Source: Hornefia butyriciproducens (GTDB lineage Bacteria; Bacillota; Clostridia; Peptostreptococcales; Anaerovoracaceae). Taken from it: DNA of 64,000 bases. The notes below the pieces were generated by a model. That model had not been told where the DNA came from and did not search any database. It was given only the letters and a program-made list of their open reading frames with translations. Of this stretch, positions 43,779 to 58,966 are shown piece after piece (positions within the stretch are counted from its first letter, which is position 1; each line of letters opens with the position of its first letter). Made by a program: the position numbers and the translations under genes. The stretch spans positions 230,075-294,074 of the forward strand of contig NZ_VUMZ01000002.1 in assembly GCF_009695915.1 (NCBI RefSeq). Reading direction: 5' to 3'.

Positions 43779-46700
43779 ATGCCAAAACCAATCCAAGTTG
43801 GTAGAAAAGAACGTATGTCTTTCGGTAAAATCAATGAGGTAGGCAAGATGCCGAACCTGATTGATATCCAGACGAGTTCTTACGACTGGTTCATCAGGGA
43901 AGGTCTCCGGGAAGTCTTTGAGGATATCTCACCGATTAAGGACTATGCCGGCAACCTGAGCCTGGAGTTCATCGATTATTCTCTGAACGATCCTCCGAAG
44001 TATGAGCAGGAGGAGTGCAAGGAGAGAGACGTGACGTACGCAGCTCCACTTAAGGTCAAGGTACGTCTGGTTAATCGCGAAACCGGTGAGGTCAAGGAGC
44101 AGGAAGTGTTCATGGGCGATTTCCCGCTGATGACTGAAAAGGGTACGTTCATCTACAACGGCGCCGAACGGGTCATCGTTACGCAGCTGGTACGTTCCCC
44201 GGGACCGTATTACTCGGTGGAAACGGACAAGTCCGGAACGAAGCTGTATTCGTCCCAGCTTATCCCGAACCGCGGAGCCTGGATCGAGTACGAGACGGAT
44301 TCGAATGAGGTCATCTCAGTCCGTGTCGACCGTACCAGAAAACAGCCGATGACCACACTTCTGCGTGCGCTTGGAATGGGCAGCAACGAGGAAATTCTCG
44401 ATACATTCGGTGCAGATCCGAGGCTGATGAAGACTCTGGAAAAGGACACGACCACCGATTACGAGAGCGGACTCAAAGAAATCTACAAGAAACTGAGACC
44501 TGGCGAACCGCCTACCGTGGACAGCGCCAAGTCACTTTTGAATTCTTTGTTCTATGACCCCAAGAGATATGATCTTTCTCATGTAGGGAGATATAAATAC
44601 AACAAGAAGCTGGGCCTGTCCAACCGTCTTGTTGACGTTGTCGCGTCAATGGATGTCATCAGCGACACCGGTGAGATCCTCGCAGAAAAGGGACAGAGAA
44701 TTACCCGTGAGATGGGGAAAGCCATTGAAAACGCGGGAGTTCTGTATGTGATGGCATATGCCCGGACTGACGAGACCAGCGAGACGAAGATCATCGGAAA
44801 CCAGTTTGTCGACCTTTCGGCGCATGTGGACGTTGATGCGAAAGCACTGAAGCTGCCGGAGAAGGTCTATTATCCGGTTCTCAAGGAGATCCTGGAGCAG
44901 GGACTGTCCGGGAAGGAGCTGGAGAAGGAGCTGGTCAGACGGAAGGACGAACTTTCGCCGAAGCACATCATCATGCCGGACATCATTGCTTCCATCAGCT
45001 ATATTCTGAACCTGAATTACGGAATCGGAAATGTGGATGACATTGACCATCTGGGCAACCGTCGTCTGAGAACGGTGGGAGAGCTGCTGCAGAATCAGTT
45101 CCGCATCGGTCTTGCCAGAATGGAGCGCGTGGTGAAGGAGCGCATGACCATTCAGGATATGGAGGTGTCAACGCCTCAGGCGCTGATGAACATCCGCCCG
45201 GTAACGGCAGCGATCAAGGAGTTCTTCGGAAGTTCCCAGCTGTCGCAGTTCATGGATCAGAACAATCCGCTGGCAGAACTGACCCACAAAAGAAGGCTTT
45301 CCGCGCTGGGACCCGGAGGTCTGTCCAGAGAGAGGGCAGGGTTCGAGGTCAGAGATATTCACCAGTCTCATTACGGCAGAATGTGCCCGATTGAGACGCC
45401 GGAAGGTCCGAACATTGGTCTGATCGGCTCACTCACAACGTATGGCATCATCAACGAGTACGGATTCATCGAGACGCCGTATCGTATTGTAGATAAAGAA
45501 AAAGGAATCGTAACTGACGAGATCCGCTATTTCGCGGCAGACGAGGAGGAACTTCTGATCATTGCGCAGGCCAACGAGCCGCTGGATGAGGAAGGTCACT
45601 TTGTCAACGAAAAGGTCGCGGCCAGGGGCATCGGCGGAGAAATTGCCATGTTCCCGCGGGAAGAGGCGGATCTGATGGACGTCTCTCCGAAGCAGGTTGT
45701 TTCCGTCGCCACGGCGATGATCCCGTTCCTGGAGAACGACGACGCGAACCGTGCGCTGATGGGATCCAACATGCAGCGGCAGGCGGTACCACTCCTCGTG
45801 ACAGAGGCGCCTATCGTCGGTACCGGTATTGAATACAAAGCGGCCAGAGACTCCGGCGTTGTTATCCTGGCGAAAAGCGCAGGAACCGTCGAGTTCGTCG
45901 ATGCGGACCATATCCGCGTACGGCGGGACGACGACAATGGCCTGGATGAATACAAGCTGCTGAAGTTCAAGAGATCCAACCAGGGAACCTGCATCAACCA
46001 GCGGCCTATCGTTTCCCACGGCGAGCATGTGGAAGAAGGCGAAGTCATAGCGGACGGTCCGTCCACCGATCTGGGCGAAATCGCCCTGGGCAAGAATCTA
46101 CTGATCGGGTTCATGACCTGGGAAGGCTACAACTATGAGGACGCAATCATCCTGAACGAGAAACTGATCATGAATGATGTTCTGACGTCTCTTCACATCG
46201 TGGAATATGAGTCCGATGCCAGAGACACCAAACTGGGACCGGAGGAGATTACCCGCGATATTCCGAATGTCGGCGACGACGCGCTGAGAGACCTGGACGA
46301 AGAAGGGATTATCCGCGTCGGAGCGGAGGTAAGCTCCACTGATATTCTGGTCGGAAAGGTCACTCCGAAGGGAGAAAACGATCTGAGTGCAGAGGAACGC
46401 CTTCTGCGGGCGATTTTCGGCGAGAAGGCCAGAGAAGTGAGAGACACCTCTCTGCGAGTGCCTCACGGCGAACAGGGAATCGTCGTGGAGGTTCGTGTGT
46501 TCTCGAGAGAGAACGGCGATGAACTTCCGCCTGGTGTAACCAAACTGGTACGTTGCTATATTGCGACAAAGAGAAAGATCCAGGTCGGAGACAAGATGGC
46601 CGGACGCCACGGGAACAAGGGTGTTATCTCCCGGATTCTTCCGGAGGAGGATATGCCTTTCATGGAGAACGGACAGGCTCTGCAGGTCATGCTGAACCCT

Positions 46701-47450
46701 CTGGGCGTACCTTCCCGAATGAATGTCGGGCAGGTTTTGGAGGTTCACCTGGGACTGGCGGCCAAGAAAAAGGGCTGGTACATCTCCACACCTGTATTCG
46801 ATGGCGCGACGGAAAAGGATATCCGGGAGCTCCTGGTGGACTGCGGATATTCTGAGACCGGAAAACTGATGCTCCGGGACGGACGTACCGGTGAATTCTT
46901 TGATAAACCTGTTACCGTCGGATACATGTACATGCTGAAGCTGCATCATCTGGTTGACGACAAGATCCACGCCAGAAGTACGGGACCGTACTCCCTCGTC
47001 ACGCAGCAGCCTCTGGGCGGAAAGGCTCAGTTCGGCGGCCAGCGTTTTGGAGAGATGGAAGTCTGGGCGCTGGAGGCTTACGGCGCTGCGTACACGCTGC
47101 AGGAAATCCTGACGGTCAAGTCGGACGACATCGTCGGACGCGTCAAGACGTATGAAGCCATCGTCAAGGGCGAGAACATTCAGGAGCCGGGAATTCCGGA
47201 ATCCTTCAAGGTGCTGATCAAGGAACTGCAGTCCCTGGCGCTGGATATCCGTGTGCTGTCGGAGGACGATCGGGAGATCGAGCTGAAGGAGATGTCGGAT
47301 TACGAAGGAAACGATTCCATCGACGGAATTATGAATATGAAATCGGAGCTGGAAAGTGAGGACAAGCTGTTCGGAAGCGGATTCACGGAAGCTTCTTCTG
47401 ATAATGAGAACGCTGCGCCGGAAATGCCTGCCGGCGATGACGAAATGTAG
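43779..47450 (+). CDS. rpoB: RNA polymerase beta subunit
   Basis: A 1223-residue catalytic subunit. Conserved blocks include [20 protein letters not shown], the rifampicin region [30 protein letters not shown] (only part quoted: [16 protein letters not shown] and [13 protein letters not shown]), [24 protein letters not shown] and [13 protein letters not shown]. The rifampicin cluster has the wild-type Asp, His and Ser pattern, so no obvious resistance. Start at ATG 43779 with AAGGAG upstream; a GTG three codons before is within the binding site. Acidic C-terminal tail. Confidence 0.97.
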   Translation: MPKPIQVGRKERMSFGKINEVGKMPNLIDIQTSSYDWFIREGLREVFEDISPIKDYAGNLSLEFIDYSLNDPPKYEQEECKERDVTYAAPLKVKVRLVNRETGEVKEQEVFMGDFPLMTEKGTFIYNGAERVIVTQLVRSPGPYYSVETDKSGTKLYSSQLIPNRGAWIEYETDSNEVISVRVDRTRKQPMTTLLRALGMGSNEEILDTFGADPRLMKTLEKDTTTDYESGLKEIYKKLRPGEPPTVDSAKSLLNSLFYDPKRYDLSHVGRYKYNKKLGLSNRLVDVVASMDVISDTGEILAEKGQRITREMGKAIENAGVLYVMAYARTDETSETKIIGNQFVDLSAHVDVDAKALKLPEKVYYPVLKEILEQGLSGKELEKELVRRKDELSPKHIIMPDIIASISYILNLNYGIGNVDDIDHLGNRRLRTVGELLQNQFRIGLARMERVVKERMTIQDMEVSTPQALMNIRPVTAAIKEFFGSSQLSQFMDQNNPLAELTHKRRLSALGPGGLSRERAGFEVRDIHQSHYGRMCPIETPEGPNIGLIGSLTTYGIINEYGFIETPYRIVDKEKGIVTDEIRYFAADEEELLIIAQANEPLDEEGHFVNEKVAARGIGGEIAMFPREEADLMDVSPKQVVSVATAMIPFLENDDANRALMGSNMQRQAVPLLVTEAPIVGTGIEYKAARDSGVVILAKSAGTVEFVDADHIRVRRDDDNGLDEYKLLKFKRSNQGTCINQRPIVSHGEHVEEGEVIADGPSTDLGEIALGKNLLIGFMTWEGYNYEDAIILNEKLIMNDVLTSLHIVEYESDARDTKLGPEEITRDIPNVGDDALRDLDEEGIIRVGAEVSSTDILVGKVTPKGENDLSAEERLLRAIFGEKAREVRDTSLRVPHGEQGIVVEVRVFSRENGDELPPGVTKLVRCYIATKRKIQVGDKMAGRHGNKGVISRILPEEDMPFMENGQALQVMLNPLGVPSRMNVGQVLEVHLGLAAKKKGWYISTPVFDGATEKDIRELLVDCGYSETGKLMLRDGRTGEFFDKPVTVGYMYMLKLHHLVDDKIHARSTGPYSLVTQQPLGGKAQFGGQRFGEMEVWALEAYGAAYTLQEILTVKSDDIVGRVKTYEAIVKGENIQEPGIPESFKVLIKELQSLALDIRVLSEDDREIELKEMSDYEGNDSIDGIMNMKSELESEDKLFGSGFTEASSDNENAAPEMPAGDDEM

Positions 47451-47467
47451 GAAAGGGGAGTAAGTCT

Positions 47468-50400
47468 GTGCCTGAGAACAAAAATAACAGCGGGAATTTT
47501 GAACTGAACAATTTTGAATCGCTGCAGATTAAGCTTGCTTCGACAGAAAAGATCCTGGAGTGGTCCTACGGCGAAGTCAAGAAGCCTGAGACGATCAATT
47601 ACAGAACCCTGAAGCCGGAAACAGACGGACTCTTCTGCGAGCGGATCTTCGGACCGATGAAGGACTGGGAGTGCCACTGTGGTAAATACAAGCGCATCCG
47701 CTACAAAGGAATCATCTGCGACCGCTGCGGCGTTGAGGTCACAAAGGCCAAGGTCAGAAGAGAGAGAATGGGGCACATCAAGCTGGCGGCTCCTGTCTCT
47801 CACATCTGGTACTTCAAGGGAATTCCGTCCCGGATGGGACTGATTCTGGACGTTACGCCCAGGAATCTGGAGAGGGTTCTGTATTTTGCCTCCTACATCG
47901 TACTGGACGCAGGAGACGAGAAGGAAACCGGACTTGTCGAGAAACAGATCCTCTCTGAGCAGGAGTACAGAGAACTGAAGGATCAGCACGGAAACGGATT
48001 CCGCGCGGCGATGGGCGCCGAGGCGATCCGCGAACTCCTGGAGCGCATCGATCTGGACGAGCTCTCCGCGAAACTCCGTGAGCAGCTGAAAAATTCCACC
48101 GGACAAAAGAAGGTCCGCATCATCCGCCGCCTGGAGGTCGTGGAGGCATTGCGGCTTTCCGGAAACCGTCCGGAATGGATGATTCTGGAGGTTGTTCCGG
48201 TTATTCCGCCCGACCTGCGCCCGATGGTGCAGCTGGACGGCGGCCGTTTCGCCACCTCCGACCTGAACGATCTGTACCGTAGAGTCATCAACCGGAACAA
48301 CCGTCTGAACCGCCTGCTTGAGCTGGGCGCTCCGGACATCATTGTAAGAAACGAGAAAAGAATGCTGCAGGAGGCGGTAGACTCTCTGATCGATAACGGC
48401 AGAAGAGGAAGACCTGTCACGGGACCCGGAGGAAGGGCTCTGAAATCCCTGTCCGACATGCTGAAGGGTAAGCAGGGCAGATTCCGTCAGAACCTGCTGG
48501 GCAAGCGTGTCGACTATTCCGGCCGTTCCGTAATCGTCGTCGGACCTGAGCTGAAATTCTATCAGTGCGGTCTGCCGAAGAAGATGGCGCTGGAGCTGTT
48601 CAAACCGTTCATCATGAAGGAACTGGTTGAGCAGGGTCACGCCCATAATATCAAGAATGCGAAGCGCATGGTCGAGAAGGTGAGACCGGAGGTCTGGGAT
48701 GTGCTGGAAGGCGTGATCAAGGAGCATCCGGTTATGCTGAACCGTGCCCCGACGCTGCACAGACTGGGCATCCAGGCGTTCGAGCCGGTGTTGGTCGAGG
48801 GCAAGGCCATCAAGCTGCATCCGCTTGCCTGCACCGCTTTCAACGCTGACTTCGACGGAGACCAGATGGCGGTTCACGTACCGCTTTCCGTTGAGGCGCA
48901 GGCAGAGGCCAGATTCCTGATGCTGTCAGTGAACAACATCCTGGCGCCGAAGGACGGCTCGCCGATCACCACGCCGACGCAGGACATGATTCTGGGAGCG
49001 TACTACCTGACTTATCCGGGAACAGCGAAGAAGGTGGTCACTGTCGACGGCAAAGAAAAGGTTTCCTACACGATGGACGAATTCGGCGATCCGGAGATCG
49101 TCGAGGCGAATCGGAAGAATGGATTTGAGCGAATCCCTGAAAAGGGCGACGGCAAGGTATTCACAGATATCGACGAAATGCTGATGGCCTATCAGAACGG
49201 CAACGTGAAAATCCACGCGAAGGTCCGGGTCAGAATGTACCTGGAGGGTGACACCACCGGGAAACTGGTGGAATCCACCGTCGGCCGGTTCATCTACAAT
49301 CAGGGAATTCCGCAGGACCTTGGTTTTGTTGACCGCAGCAAAGACAGATACGGCCTGGAAATCAACATGCTCTGCGGCAAGAAGAAGCTGGGCGATATCA
49401 TCGACCGCTGCTTCAAGGTTCATGAGAACACCGGCACCGTGCTGATGCTTGACTACATCAAATCCATGGGATATAAATATTCCACTAAAGCGGCCGTCAC
49501 CATCGGAATCGACGACATGGCCATTCCGGAAGGGAAATGGGAGGTCATCGATGCGGCTCAGGCTGAGGTGGACAAATATGAGAAGGCGTACCGCAGAGGT
49601 CTGATCTCCAACGACGAACGTGTGAACCGTCTGGTGGAGACCTGGAACAAAGCTACGGATGACATCGGAGACGCGCTGATGGATTCCCTGGAGCCGGACA
49701 ACAACCTGAACATCATGGCAACTTCCGGAGCCAGAGGAAGTAAAAACCAGATCCGGCAGATCGGTGGAATGCGCGGACTGATGGGTACCGCGACCGGTAA
49801 GACCGTAGAAATTCCGATTAAGGCCAACTTCCGTGAGGGACTTTCCATTCTGGAATACTTCATTTCCTCCAACGGAGCCCGTAAGGGGCTGGCGGATACT
49901 GCGCTGCGTACCGCAGACTCCGGGTACCTGACCAGACGACTGGTCGACGTCTCCCACAACGTGATTGTGAGAGAAGAGGACTGCGGAACCACCGACGGCG
50001 TTGAAGTCTCCGCATTCGTGGACGGAAAGGAAGTTCTGGAGCGTCTGCAGGACAGAATTGAAGGACGGACAGCTGCCGAGGACATCGTGAATCCGGAGAA
50101 CGAGAAGGAGATCATCGTTGCAGCCGGCGAGGAAATCAGCGATCAGCAGGCGAAGAAGATCGAGGCGTGCGGAATCGAATCCGTGAAGATCCGCTCGGTG
50201 ATGACCTGCAAGAGCAAAACCGGCGTCTGCGCCAGATGCTACGGACGGAACCTGGCTACCGGCGAGAAAGTCAATCTGGGCGAATCCGTGGGAATCATCG
50301 CGGCACAGTCCATTGGTGAGCCGGGTACACAGCTGACCATGAGAACCTTCCATACCGGAGGCGTCGCAGGTTCCGACATCACTCAGGGTCTTCCGAGAGT

Positions 50401-51292
50401 CGAGGAGCTGTTTGAGGCCAGAAAACCGAAGGGTCTTGCAGAGATCTGCGAGGAGAACGGCACCGTACAGAAGGTCGAGAACAAGCCGAACGGCAAGATC
50501 GGCGTGACGATTCTGGGTGCGGAATCCGGGGAGTCGAAGGAATACGATGTCCCTTACAATGCCACCATCGTGGTCCGTCCCGGAGAGAAAATCGAAGCCG
50601 GAGAGAATATCACCAGAGGTCCGCTGAATCCTCACGATATTTTCCGGCTGAAAGGCGTCAAGGGCGTTTACGATTACCTGCTGATGGAGGTACAGAGAGT
50701 ATACAGGAACCAGGGTGTAGATATTAACGACAAGCACGTTGAGATCATCGTCAGCCAGATGCTGTCCAAGTACAAGGTAGAGGATTCAGGCGATACCCAC
50801 CTGCTGCCGGGCGGCATGTACAGCATTACCGAGCTTGAGGAAGCGAACGCGGAAGCGGAGGCTGCCGGAGGAGCGCCTGCGAATTACAAGCAGCTGCTTC
50901 TTGGTATTACAAAGGCGTCACTGGCGACGAACTCCTTCCTGTCCGCAGCGTCCTTCCAGGAGACCACGCGTGTTCTGACCGATGCGGCTATCAAGGGTAA
51001 GAGAGACCACCTGCAGGGACTGAAAGAGAACGTCATCATCGGTAAGCTGATCCCTGCCGGAACCGGTATGAAACGCTATAAAAATATCAAAGTCGATTAC
51101 GGCGAGAATACGGAATACATGGAATCCTTTGACAGGAGACCGGAAAACGATGAGTTCGTCAGGTTTGATTCCAACCGGCCGGAGGCCCGCTACGACAGCT
51201 TCGCTGTGGCGGACGAATACGTCAGCGACGAGTTCCTGGCACCCTCGGAGGAAACTCCGGAGGAATCCGAAATTGTTGAGATGGACGACTGA
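47468..51292 (+). CDS. rpoC: RNA polymerase beta' subunit
   Basis: A 1274-residue subunit starting at a GTG after GAAAGGGGAG. The zinc-binding N-terminus [20 protein letters not shown], the catalytic [15 protein letters not shown], and the second zinc site [16 protein letters not shown] are present. The trigger loop region [12 protein letters not shown] is normal. The C-terminus is a short acidic tail ([13 protein letters not shown]). Together with rpoB it forms the core enzyme; 17 bp separate the genes. Confidence 0.97.
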   Translation: MPENKNNSGNFELNNFESLQIKLASTEKILEWSYGEVKKPETINYRTLKPETDGLFCERIFGPMKDWECHCGKYKRIRYKGIICDRCGVEVTKAKVRRERMGHIKLAAPVSHIWYFKGIPSRMGLILDVTPRNLERVLYFASYIVLDAGDEKETGLVEKQILSEQEYRELKDQHGNGFRAAMGAEAIRELLERIDLDELSAKLREQLKNSTGQKKVRIIRRLEVVEALRLSGNRPEWMILEVVPVIPPDLRPMVQLDGGRFATSDLNDLYRRVINRNNRLNRLLELGAPDIIVRNEKRMLQEAVDSLIDNGRRGRPVTGPGGRALKSLSDMLKGKQGRFRQNLLGKRVDYSGRSVIVVGPELKFYQCGLPKKMALELFKPFIMKELVEQGHAHNIKNAKRMVEKVRPEVWDVLEGVIKEHPVMLNRAPTLHRLGIQAFEPVLVEGKAIKLHPLACTAFNADFDGDQMAVHVPLSVEAQAEARFLMLSVNNILAPKDGSPITTPTQDMILGAYYLTYPGTAKKVVTVDGKEKVSYTMDEFGDPEIVEANRKNGFERIPEKGDGKVFTDIDEMLMAYQNGNVKIHAKVRVRMYLEGDTTGKLVESTVGRFIYNQGIPQDLGFVDRSKDRYGLEINMLCGKKKLGDIIDRCFKVHENTGTVLMLDYIKSMGYKYSTKAAVTIGIDDMAIPEGKWEVIDAAQAEVDKYEKAYRRGLISNDERVNRLVETWNKATDDIGDALMDSLEPDNNLNIMATSGARGSKNQIRQIGGMRGLMGTATGKTVEIPIKANFREGLSILEYFISSNGARKGLADTALRTADSGYLTRRLVDVSHNVIVREEDCGTTDGVEVSAFVDGKEVLERLQDRIEGRTAAEDIVNPENEKEIIVAAGEEISDQQAKKIEACGIESVKIRSVMTCKSKTGVCARCYGRNLATGEKVNLGESVGIIAAQSIGEPGTQLTMRTFHTGGVAGSDITQGLPRVEELFEARKPKGLAEICEENGTVQKVENKPNGKIGVTILGAESGESKEYDVPYNATIVVRPGEKIEAGENITRGPLNPHDIFRLKGVKGVYDYLLMEVQRVYRNQGVDINDKHVEIIVSQMLSKYKVEDSGDTHLLPGGMYSITELEEANAEAEAAGGAPANYKQLLLGITKASLATNSFLSAASFQETTRVLTDAAIKGKRDHLQGLKENVIIGKLIPAGTGMKRYKNIKVDYGENTEYMESFDRRPENDEFVRFDSNRPEARYDSFAVADEYVSDEFLAPSEETPEESEIVEMDD

Positions 51293-51353
51293 TGGAAAAT
51301 TCGGTTGCAATCGGCGAGGTGTTATGATAAACTAATCGGTAGTTGCGGTCATT

Positions 51354-51386
51354 CTGACCCTGAAAAAGGTATCAGGGTCAGTTTGG
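51354..51386 (+). terminator. Hairpin between rpoC and rpsL
   Basis: Perfect 10-bp stem CTGACCCTGA / TCAGGGTCAG (51354-51363, 51372-51381) followed by only TTT then GG. Probably a partial terminator or attenuator, since no separate rpsL promoter is evident. Confidence 0.6.
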
Positions 51387-51422
51387 CTGTGAATATAAAA
51401 TATCAGAAGAAAGGAGAAACGA

Positions 51423-51839
51423 ATGCCTACTATTAATCAGTTAGTACGTCAGGGCAGAACAAGTTCTGTCAAGAAGTCCGACGCACCGGCCCTGGGCAAG
51501 GGAATGAATTCTCTGAAGCGCACCGCTACGGACAACAATTCCCCTCAGAAAAGAGGCGTCTGCACTTCCGTCAAGACAGTTACCCCTAAGAAGCCGAATT
51601 CCGCTCTTAGAAAGGTTGCCAGAGTACGTCTGACCAACGGTATCGAAGTGACGGCATACATTCCGGGGATTGGCCACAATCTGCAGGAGCACAGTGTCGT
51701 TCTGATCAGAGGCGGAAGAGTCAAAGACCTCCCGGGCGTCAGATACCACATCGTCAGAGGAACACTCGATACAGCCGGAGTAGCTGAAAGAGGACAGGCT
51801 CGTTCCAAGTACGGAACCAAGAGACCTAAGAAAAAGTAA
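51423..51839 (+). CDS. rpsL: 30S ribosomal protein S12
   Basis: A 138-residue decoding-centre protein. Signatures: [27 protein letters not shown] and [14 protein letters not shown]. The streptomycin-relevant Lys residues in PKKPNS and GRVKD appear wild type. AAAGGAG precedes the ATG. Confidence 0.97.
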   Translation: MPTINQLVRQGRTSSVKKSDAPALGKGMNSLKRTATDNNSPQKRGVCTSVKTVTPKKPNSALRKVARVRLTNGIEVTAYIPGIGHNLQEHSVVLIRGGRVKDLPGVRYHIVRGTLDTAGVAERGQARSKYGTKRPKKK

Positions 51840-52570
<731 letters not shown>

Positions 52571-52585
52571 TGGAACGGAGGAACA

Positions 52586-54655
<2,070 letters not shown>

Positions 54656-54670
54656 TAAAGGAGAATAACA

Positions 54671-55864
54671 ATGGCAAAACAGAAATATGAGAGAACCAAG
54701 CCGCATATCAATATCGGCACCATCGGTCACGTAGACCACGGAAAAACTACTCTGACGGCTGCGATCACCAAGGTACTGCATCAGAGATACAGTCTGGGTG
54801 AGGACGTAGAGTTCGACCAGATTGACAAAGCACCGGAAGAGAAGGAAAGAGGAATCACCATCTCCTCCGCACACGTTGAATATGAGACCCCGAACAGACA
54901 CTACGCGCACGTAGACTGCCCGGGACACGCGGACTACGTAAAGAACATGATCACCGGAGCTGCTCAGATGGACGGAGCGATCCTGGTCGTCGCTGCAACG
55001 GACGGACCGATGCCGCAGACCAGAGAGCACATCCTGCTGTCGAGACAGGTAGGCGTTCCTTACATCATCGTATTCCTGAACAAATGTGACATGGTCGACG
55101 ATGAGGAGCTGCTGGATCTGGTAGAGATGGAAGTCAGAGAGCTGCTGAGCGAGTACGACTTCCCGGGCGACGACACGCCGATCATCAGAGGATCCGCGCT
55201 GAAAGCGCTGGAAGATCCTGCCGGAGAGTGGGGAGACAAGATCGTCGAGCTGATGGAAGCAGTAGACAGCTACATTCCTGAGCCGAAGAGAGACAACGAC
55301 AAGCCGTTCCTGATGCCGGTAGAGGACGTATTCTCCATCACCGGACGCGGAACCGTAGCGACCGGAAGAGTCGAGAGAGGCGTGCTGAAGGTCGGAGACG
55401 AGGTGGAAATCGTCGGACTGTCTGATGAGAAGAGAAAGGTAGTCGTCACAGGCGTAGAGATGTTCCGTAAGATTCTGGACGAGGCAGAGACGGGCGACAA
55501 CATCGGAGCGCTGCTGAGAGGCGTACAGAGAAACGAAATCGAAAGAGGACAGGTACTGGCTGCACCGGGAAGCATCCACCCGCACACACAGTTCAAAGGT
55601 CAGGTGTACGTACTGAAGAAGGAAGAAGGCGGACGTCATACGCCGTTCTTCAACGGATACAGACCGCAGTTCTACTTCAGAACAACGGACGTAACGGGCG
55701 ACCTGAAGCTGCCGGAAGGAACCGAGATGTGCATGCCGGGAGATAACGTTGTGATGGAGATCAAGCTGATCACCCCGATCGCTATCGAGGAAGGTCTGAG
55801 ATTCGCTATCAGAGAAGGCGGAAGAACCGTAGGCTCCGGCGTTGTAACCGAAATCATCGAGTAA
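54671..55864 (+). CDS. tuf: Elongation factor Tu, copy 2
   Basis: A 397-residue protein apparently identical to copy 1 (32035). At DNA level I found differences only near the start (synonymous changes at codons 16, 19, 20 and 41), the rest matching base for base where compared. This copy lies in the ancestral str-operon position after fusA. AAAGGAGAATAAC precedes the ATG. Confidence 0.97.
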   Translation: MAKQKYERTKPHINIGTIGHVDHGKTTLTAAITKVLHQRYSLGEDVEFDQIDKAPEEKERGITISSAHVEYETPNRHYAHVDCPGHADYVKNMITGAAQMDGAILVVAATDGPMPQTREHILLSRQVGVPYIIVFLNKCDMVDDEELLDLVEMEVRELLSEYDFPGDDTPIIRGSALKALEDPAGEWGDKIVELMEAVDSYIPEPKRDNDKPFLMPVEDVFSITGRGTVATGRVERGVLKVGDEVEIVGLSDEKRKVVVTGVEMFRKILDEAETGDNIGALLRGVQRNEIERGQVLAAPGSIHPHTQFKGQVYVLKKEEGGRHTPFFNGYRPQFYFRTTDVTGDLKLPEGTEMCMPGDNVVMEIKLITPIAIEEGLRFAIREGGRTVGSGVVTEIIE

Positions 55865-55880
55865 CAGATGGAACCCAGTC

Positions 55881-55907
55881 AAAAGACGCTCCAACGGGCG
55901 TCTTTTG
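55881..55907 (+). terminator. Terminator of the str operon
   Basis: Stem AAAAGACGCTC / GGGCGTCTTTT (one wobble) with loop CAAC, T-run at the end (55904-55906). Similar in core to the terminator after tuf copy 1. Confidence 0.85.
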
Positions 55908-55960
55908 TTGTATTAAACGGAGTGATAAGTGAAACGGCAACGAGATAGGAGATGTCGCCA

Positions 55961-57829
55961 ATGAAGGAAGTCAAAAGGCCGAGAAGGCCGATGATATTTT
56001 ATTATCTGCTGATCCTTTGCGTGATACTGGCGTTCAACATGTTTGCTCTGCCGGCCATGCAGCAGAGCCAGATCACCAAAGTAGACTATGGAACGTTCAT
56101 GAAGATGACGGAAGACCGGGAGATTAAGCAGGTCCAGATTCAGAGCAGCAAGATCATTTTCACCGACAAAAACGGTAAATACTATTCCACCACACCCATG
56201 GAGGGGGATGCAGGACTGACTGAGCGCCTGTATAAGTCCGGAGCGAAATTCACCACCAATATCACGAACAGCGGAAGCGCATCGCTGCTGATTTCTCTGC
56301 TGGGATGGATTCTGCCGATTATCATCTTCCTCTGGCTGGGACAGGTTCTGTCCAAACGAATGATGGACAAGGCGGGAGGAGGTCAGGGCTCCATGATGTT
56401 TGGAATGGGCAAGAGCAACGCCAAGCTTTACGTCCAGTCCACCGAGGGCATTCACTTCGACGATGTGGCCGGAGAAGACGAGGCGAAGGAGAACCTGATG
56501 GAGATCGTGGAATATCTCCACAATCCAGAGAAGTATACTGCTGTGGGCGCATCTATGCCCAAGGGCGTTCTGCTGGTAGGGCCGCCGGGAACCGGAAAGA
56601 CCATGCTGGCGAAGGCTGTGGCTGGCGAGGCGAACGTACCGTTCTTCAGCATCAGCGGATCTGAATTTGTCGAGATGTTCGTGGGAATGGGTGCATCCAA
56701 GGTAAGAGATCTGTTCAAACAGGCCAAGGAGAAGGCGCCCTGCATCGTGTTCATCGATGAAATCGACGCGATCGGAAAGAAGAGAGAAAACCAGCTGGCC
56801 TCCAACGATGAACGGGAGCAGACGCTGAACCAGCTGCTGACGGAAATGGACGGATTTGAGAGCAACAACGGCGTCATTATTCTGGCTGCGACTAACCGTC
56901 CGGAATCTCTGGACGCCGCGCTTCTGCGGCCGGGCAGATTCGACCGCCGGGTGCCTGTAGAACTGCCGGATCTGGCGGGAAGAGAAGCGATTCTGAAGGT
57001 TCACGGAAAGAAAGTCCGCCTGGCGGAGGACGTGGACTTTCATACTGTTGCCAGAATGGCCTCCGGAGCTTCCGGCGCGGAGCTGGCCAATATCATCAAC
57101 GAGGCGGCGCTGCGGGCTGTCCGGGACAACCGGACTACAGTCTGCGAGGCTGATCTGGAGGAGAGCATTGAGGTCGTCATCGCCGGATACCAGAAGAAGA
57201 ACGCGATTCTCTCCGACGATGAAAAGCGGACTGTCGCATATCACGAAATCGGGCACGCACTGCTGGCAGCGCTTCAGACTGATTCCGCACCGGTGCAGAA
57301 GATCACCATTATTCCCAGAACATCGGGAGCGCTTGGCTATACGATGCAGGTGGACGAGGGAGATAAATATCTTCTGTCCAAGGAAGAACTGGAGAACAAA
57401 ATCGCCACATTCACTGCAGGACGCGCCGCAGAGGAGGTCAGGTTCGGACGCATCACCACAGGGGCGTCTAACGATATTGAACAGGCTACACGCCTGGCGC
57501 GCGCCATGATCACCCGATACGGCATGAGCGACGAATTCGGCATGGTCGCGATGGAGACGGTGAATAACCAGTATCTCGGCGGGGATACGTCGCTGACCTG
57601 CTCTGCCGCGACTCAGGAGGAGATCGACAAGCGCGTCGTGGAAGTGATCCGGGAGCAGCATCAGAAGGCTCTGAAGATGCTCCGAGACAACAAAGACAAG
57701 CTGGATGAGCTGGCCGAATTCCTCTATGAGAAGGAAACGATCACAGGAGAGGAATTCATGGAGATTCTTCACAGGGACAGCATATCGGGAAAGAGCAACA
57801 CAGAGTCTCCGGAGCCGCCGCAGGAATGA
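55961..57829 (+). CDS. ftsH: ATP-dependent zinc metalloprotease FtsH
   Basis: A 622-residue membrane-anchored AAA+ protease. Two transmembrane helices (about 12-32 and 108-130) flank a small external domain; the AAA module has Walker A GPPGTGKT and Walker B IVFIDEIDAIG and the SRH region; the protease has the zinc motif HEIGH (near residue 430). I chose the ATG at 55961: AGGAG is 9 bases upstream of it but directly abuts the ATG at 55952. C-terminus is short and polar. Confidence 0.96.
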   Translation: MKEVKRPRRPMIFYYLLILCVILAFNMFALPAMQQSQITKVDYGTFMKMTEDREIKQVQIQSSKIIFTDKNGKYYSTTPMEGDAGLTERLYKSGAKFTTNITNSGSASLLISLLGWILPIIIFLWLGQVLSKRMMDKAGGGQGSMMFGMGKSNAKLYVQSTEGIHFDDVAGEDEAKENLMEIVEYLHNPEKYTAVGASMPKGVLLVGPPGTGKTMLAKAVAGEANVPFFSISGSEFVEMFVGMGASKVRDLFKQAKEKAPCIVFIDEIDAIGKKRENQLASNDEREQTLNQLLTEMDGFESNNGVIILAATNRPESLDAALLRPGRFDRRVPVELPDLAGREAILKVHGKKVRLAEDVDFHTVARMASGASGAELANIINEAALRAVRDNRTTVCEADLEESIEVVIAGYQKKNAILSDDEKRTVAYHEIGHALLAALQTDSAPVQKITIIPRTSGALGYTMQVDEGDKYLLSKEELENKIATFTAGRAAEEVRFGRITTGASNDIEQATRLARAMITRYGMSDEFGMVAMETVNNQYLGGDTSLTCSAATQEEIDKRVVEVIREQHQKALKMLRDNKDKLDELAEFLYEKETITGEEFMEILHRDSISGKSNTESPEPPQE

Positions 57830-57871
57830 CGGTGCAAACGGCGCGGGAGCGAATGATATCAGGAACAGTAT

Positions 57872-58822
57872 ATGAAACATATATTCATCATCAACCCGGC
57901 CGCGGGGCAGGGAAAGGAACTGGAAACGCTGCGGCAGGAAATACTGAGAGAAACCAGGCTGCGTCTGATAGAGGCGGTGATCCACCGGACCAATGCGAGA
58001 GGTGACGCCGAGAGAACCGCCGCCCGCTATGCGGCGGAACTGAAGGGCGAGGAGGCTCGGTTTTACGCCTGCGGCGGCGACGGCACACTTAACGAGGTGA
58101 TTAACGGTGCCGCGGGTTATCAGAACATTTCTGTCGGCATGATCCCCATCGGGACGGGGAACGATACCATCCGGAATTTTTCGCCGCCGGAAAAAGCATT
58201 CCGCAGCGTTGCGGCACAGCTGACGGGAACACCGCGGCAAATAGATCTGCTGCGGTGCAGAGGCCGGATTGACGGCATCAACGTTGATCGGTTCTGTGTC
58301 AATATGATCAACAACGGATTCGACTGCAATGTGGTGGCGAGAGCTGCGCAGTTGAAGGAGCGTCCGTTTCTGGCCGGCTCCGCGGCGTATATGTTGGCTG
58401 TGTTTGAAAAGTTTGTGCGCAGGGAAGGCATCCGCCTCACCGTATACGGTGATGGCGAAAAAATCATCGACGGCAGCATGCTCCTCTGCGCAGTATGCAA
58501 CGGCTCCTACTGCGGAGGCGGGATTAAGTCTGCTCCCCAGGCAAGTCTCGTGGACGGCATGCTGGATCTGAACATCATCAATTATGTGAGCCGGCGGCAG
58601 TTCCTTCGTTTTTTTCCGGACTTCGCCCGGGGAAAGCATCTGGAGAGAAAGGATATCGGAGATCTTCTGATCACAAAGAAATGTCGCCGCGTTCGCCTGG
58701 TTCCGAAGGACAGTGAGAGTTTTCTGACCTGTGTGGACGGTGAGATTGCCGATACTTCGGGGCTGGAGGTTGAAATTTGCCCCAGCGCGCTGCGGCTGAT
58801 TATCCCGGAGCATCGCGAATGA
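57872..58822 (+). CDS. Diacylglycerol kinase-family lipid kinase (DagK/YegS-like)
   Basis: A 316-residue soluble or peripheral kinase. Conserved motifs: FIINPAAGQGK at the N-terminus, the nucleotide loop ACGGDGTLNEVING (about 66-79), IPIGTGNDTIRNF, and C-terminal VDGEI (acid catalytic region). The family phosphorylates diacylglycerol or similar lipids, feeding phospholipid recycling; the substrate here is not determinable. Follows ftsH by 42 bp and ends at the terminator at 58855. Confidence 0.9.
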   Translation: MKHIFIINPAAGQGKELETLRQEILRETRLRLIEAVIHRTNARGDAERTAARYAAELKGEEARFYACGGDGTLNEVINGAAGYQNISVGMIPIGTGNDTIRNFSPPEKAFRSVAAQLTGTPRQIDLLRCRGRIDGINVDRFCVNMINNGFDCNVVARAAQLKERPFLAGSAAYMLAVFEKFVRREGIRLTVYGDGEKIIDGSMLLCAVCNGSYCGGGIKSAPQASLVDGMLDLNIINYVSRRQFLRFFPDFARGKHLERKDIGDLLITKKCRRVRLVPKDSESFLTCVDGEIADTSGLEVEICPSALRLIIPEHRE

Positions 58823-58854
58823 TTATTCGGGAGCACCGCAGGTGACCGCGTTCG

Positions 58855-58906
58855 CACGTCCCGCAAAATTGAAATCTTGCGGGACGTGGCTTTTTTGTAG
58901 TATAAT
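58855..58906 (+). terminator. Terminator merged with the ecf operon promoter
   Basis: Hairpin CACGTCCCGCAA / TTGCGGGACGTG (58855-58866, 58877-58888, perfect 12 bp) followed by GC and six T (58891-58896). Its right arm holds TTGCGG (58877-58882), which with an 18-bp spacer and TATAAT (58901-58906) forms a promoter for ecfA1, so the terminator's 3' arm doubles as the -35 region. Confidence 0.75.
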
Positions 58907-58966
58907 ATATTATCTATGGGCAGAGACAGAGAAAACGTGCGGATGCGCAGCCTGCCCGGAGGTAAC

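Noticed and set aside
48926..50737. 603-codon open frame antisense to rpoC
   Set aside because: Shadow frame of a conserved gene without its own signals.
55913..58813. A 966-codon open frame antisense to ftsH and the lipid kinase
   Set aside because: It is a codon-bias shadow of two clear genes, has no family resemblance and no ribosome binding site.
58916..58966. Start of ecfA1 at ATG 58916
   Set aside because: It follows the -10 box by a few bases without a binding site; ATG 58967 has GGAGG and matches the family N-terminus.
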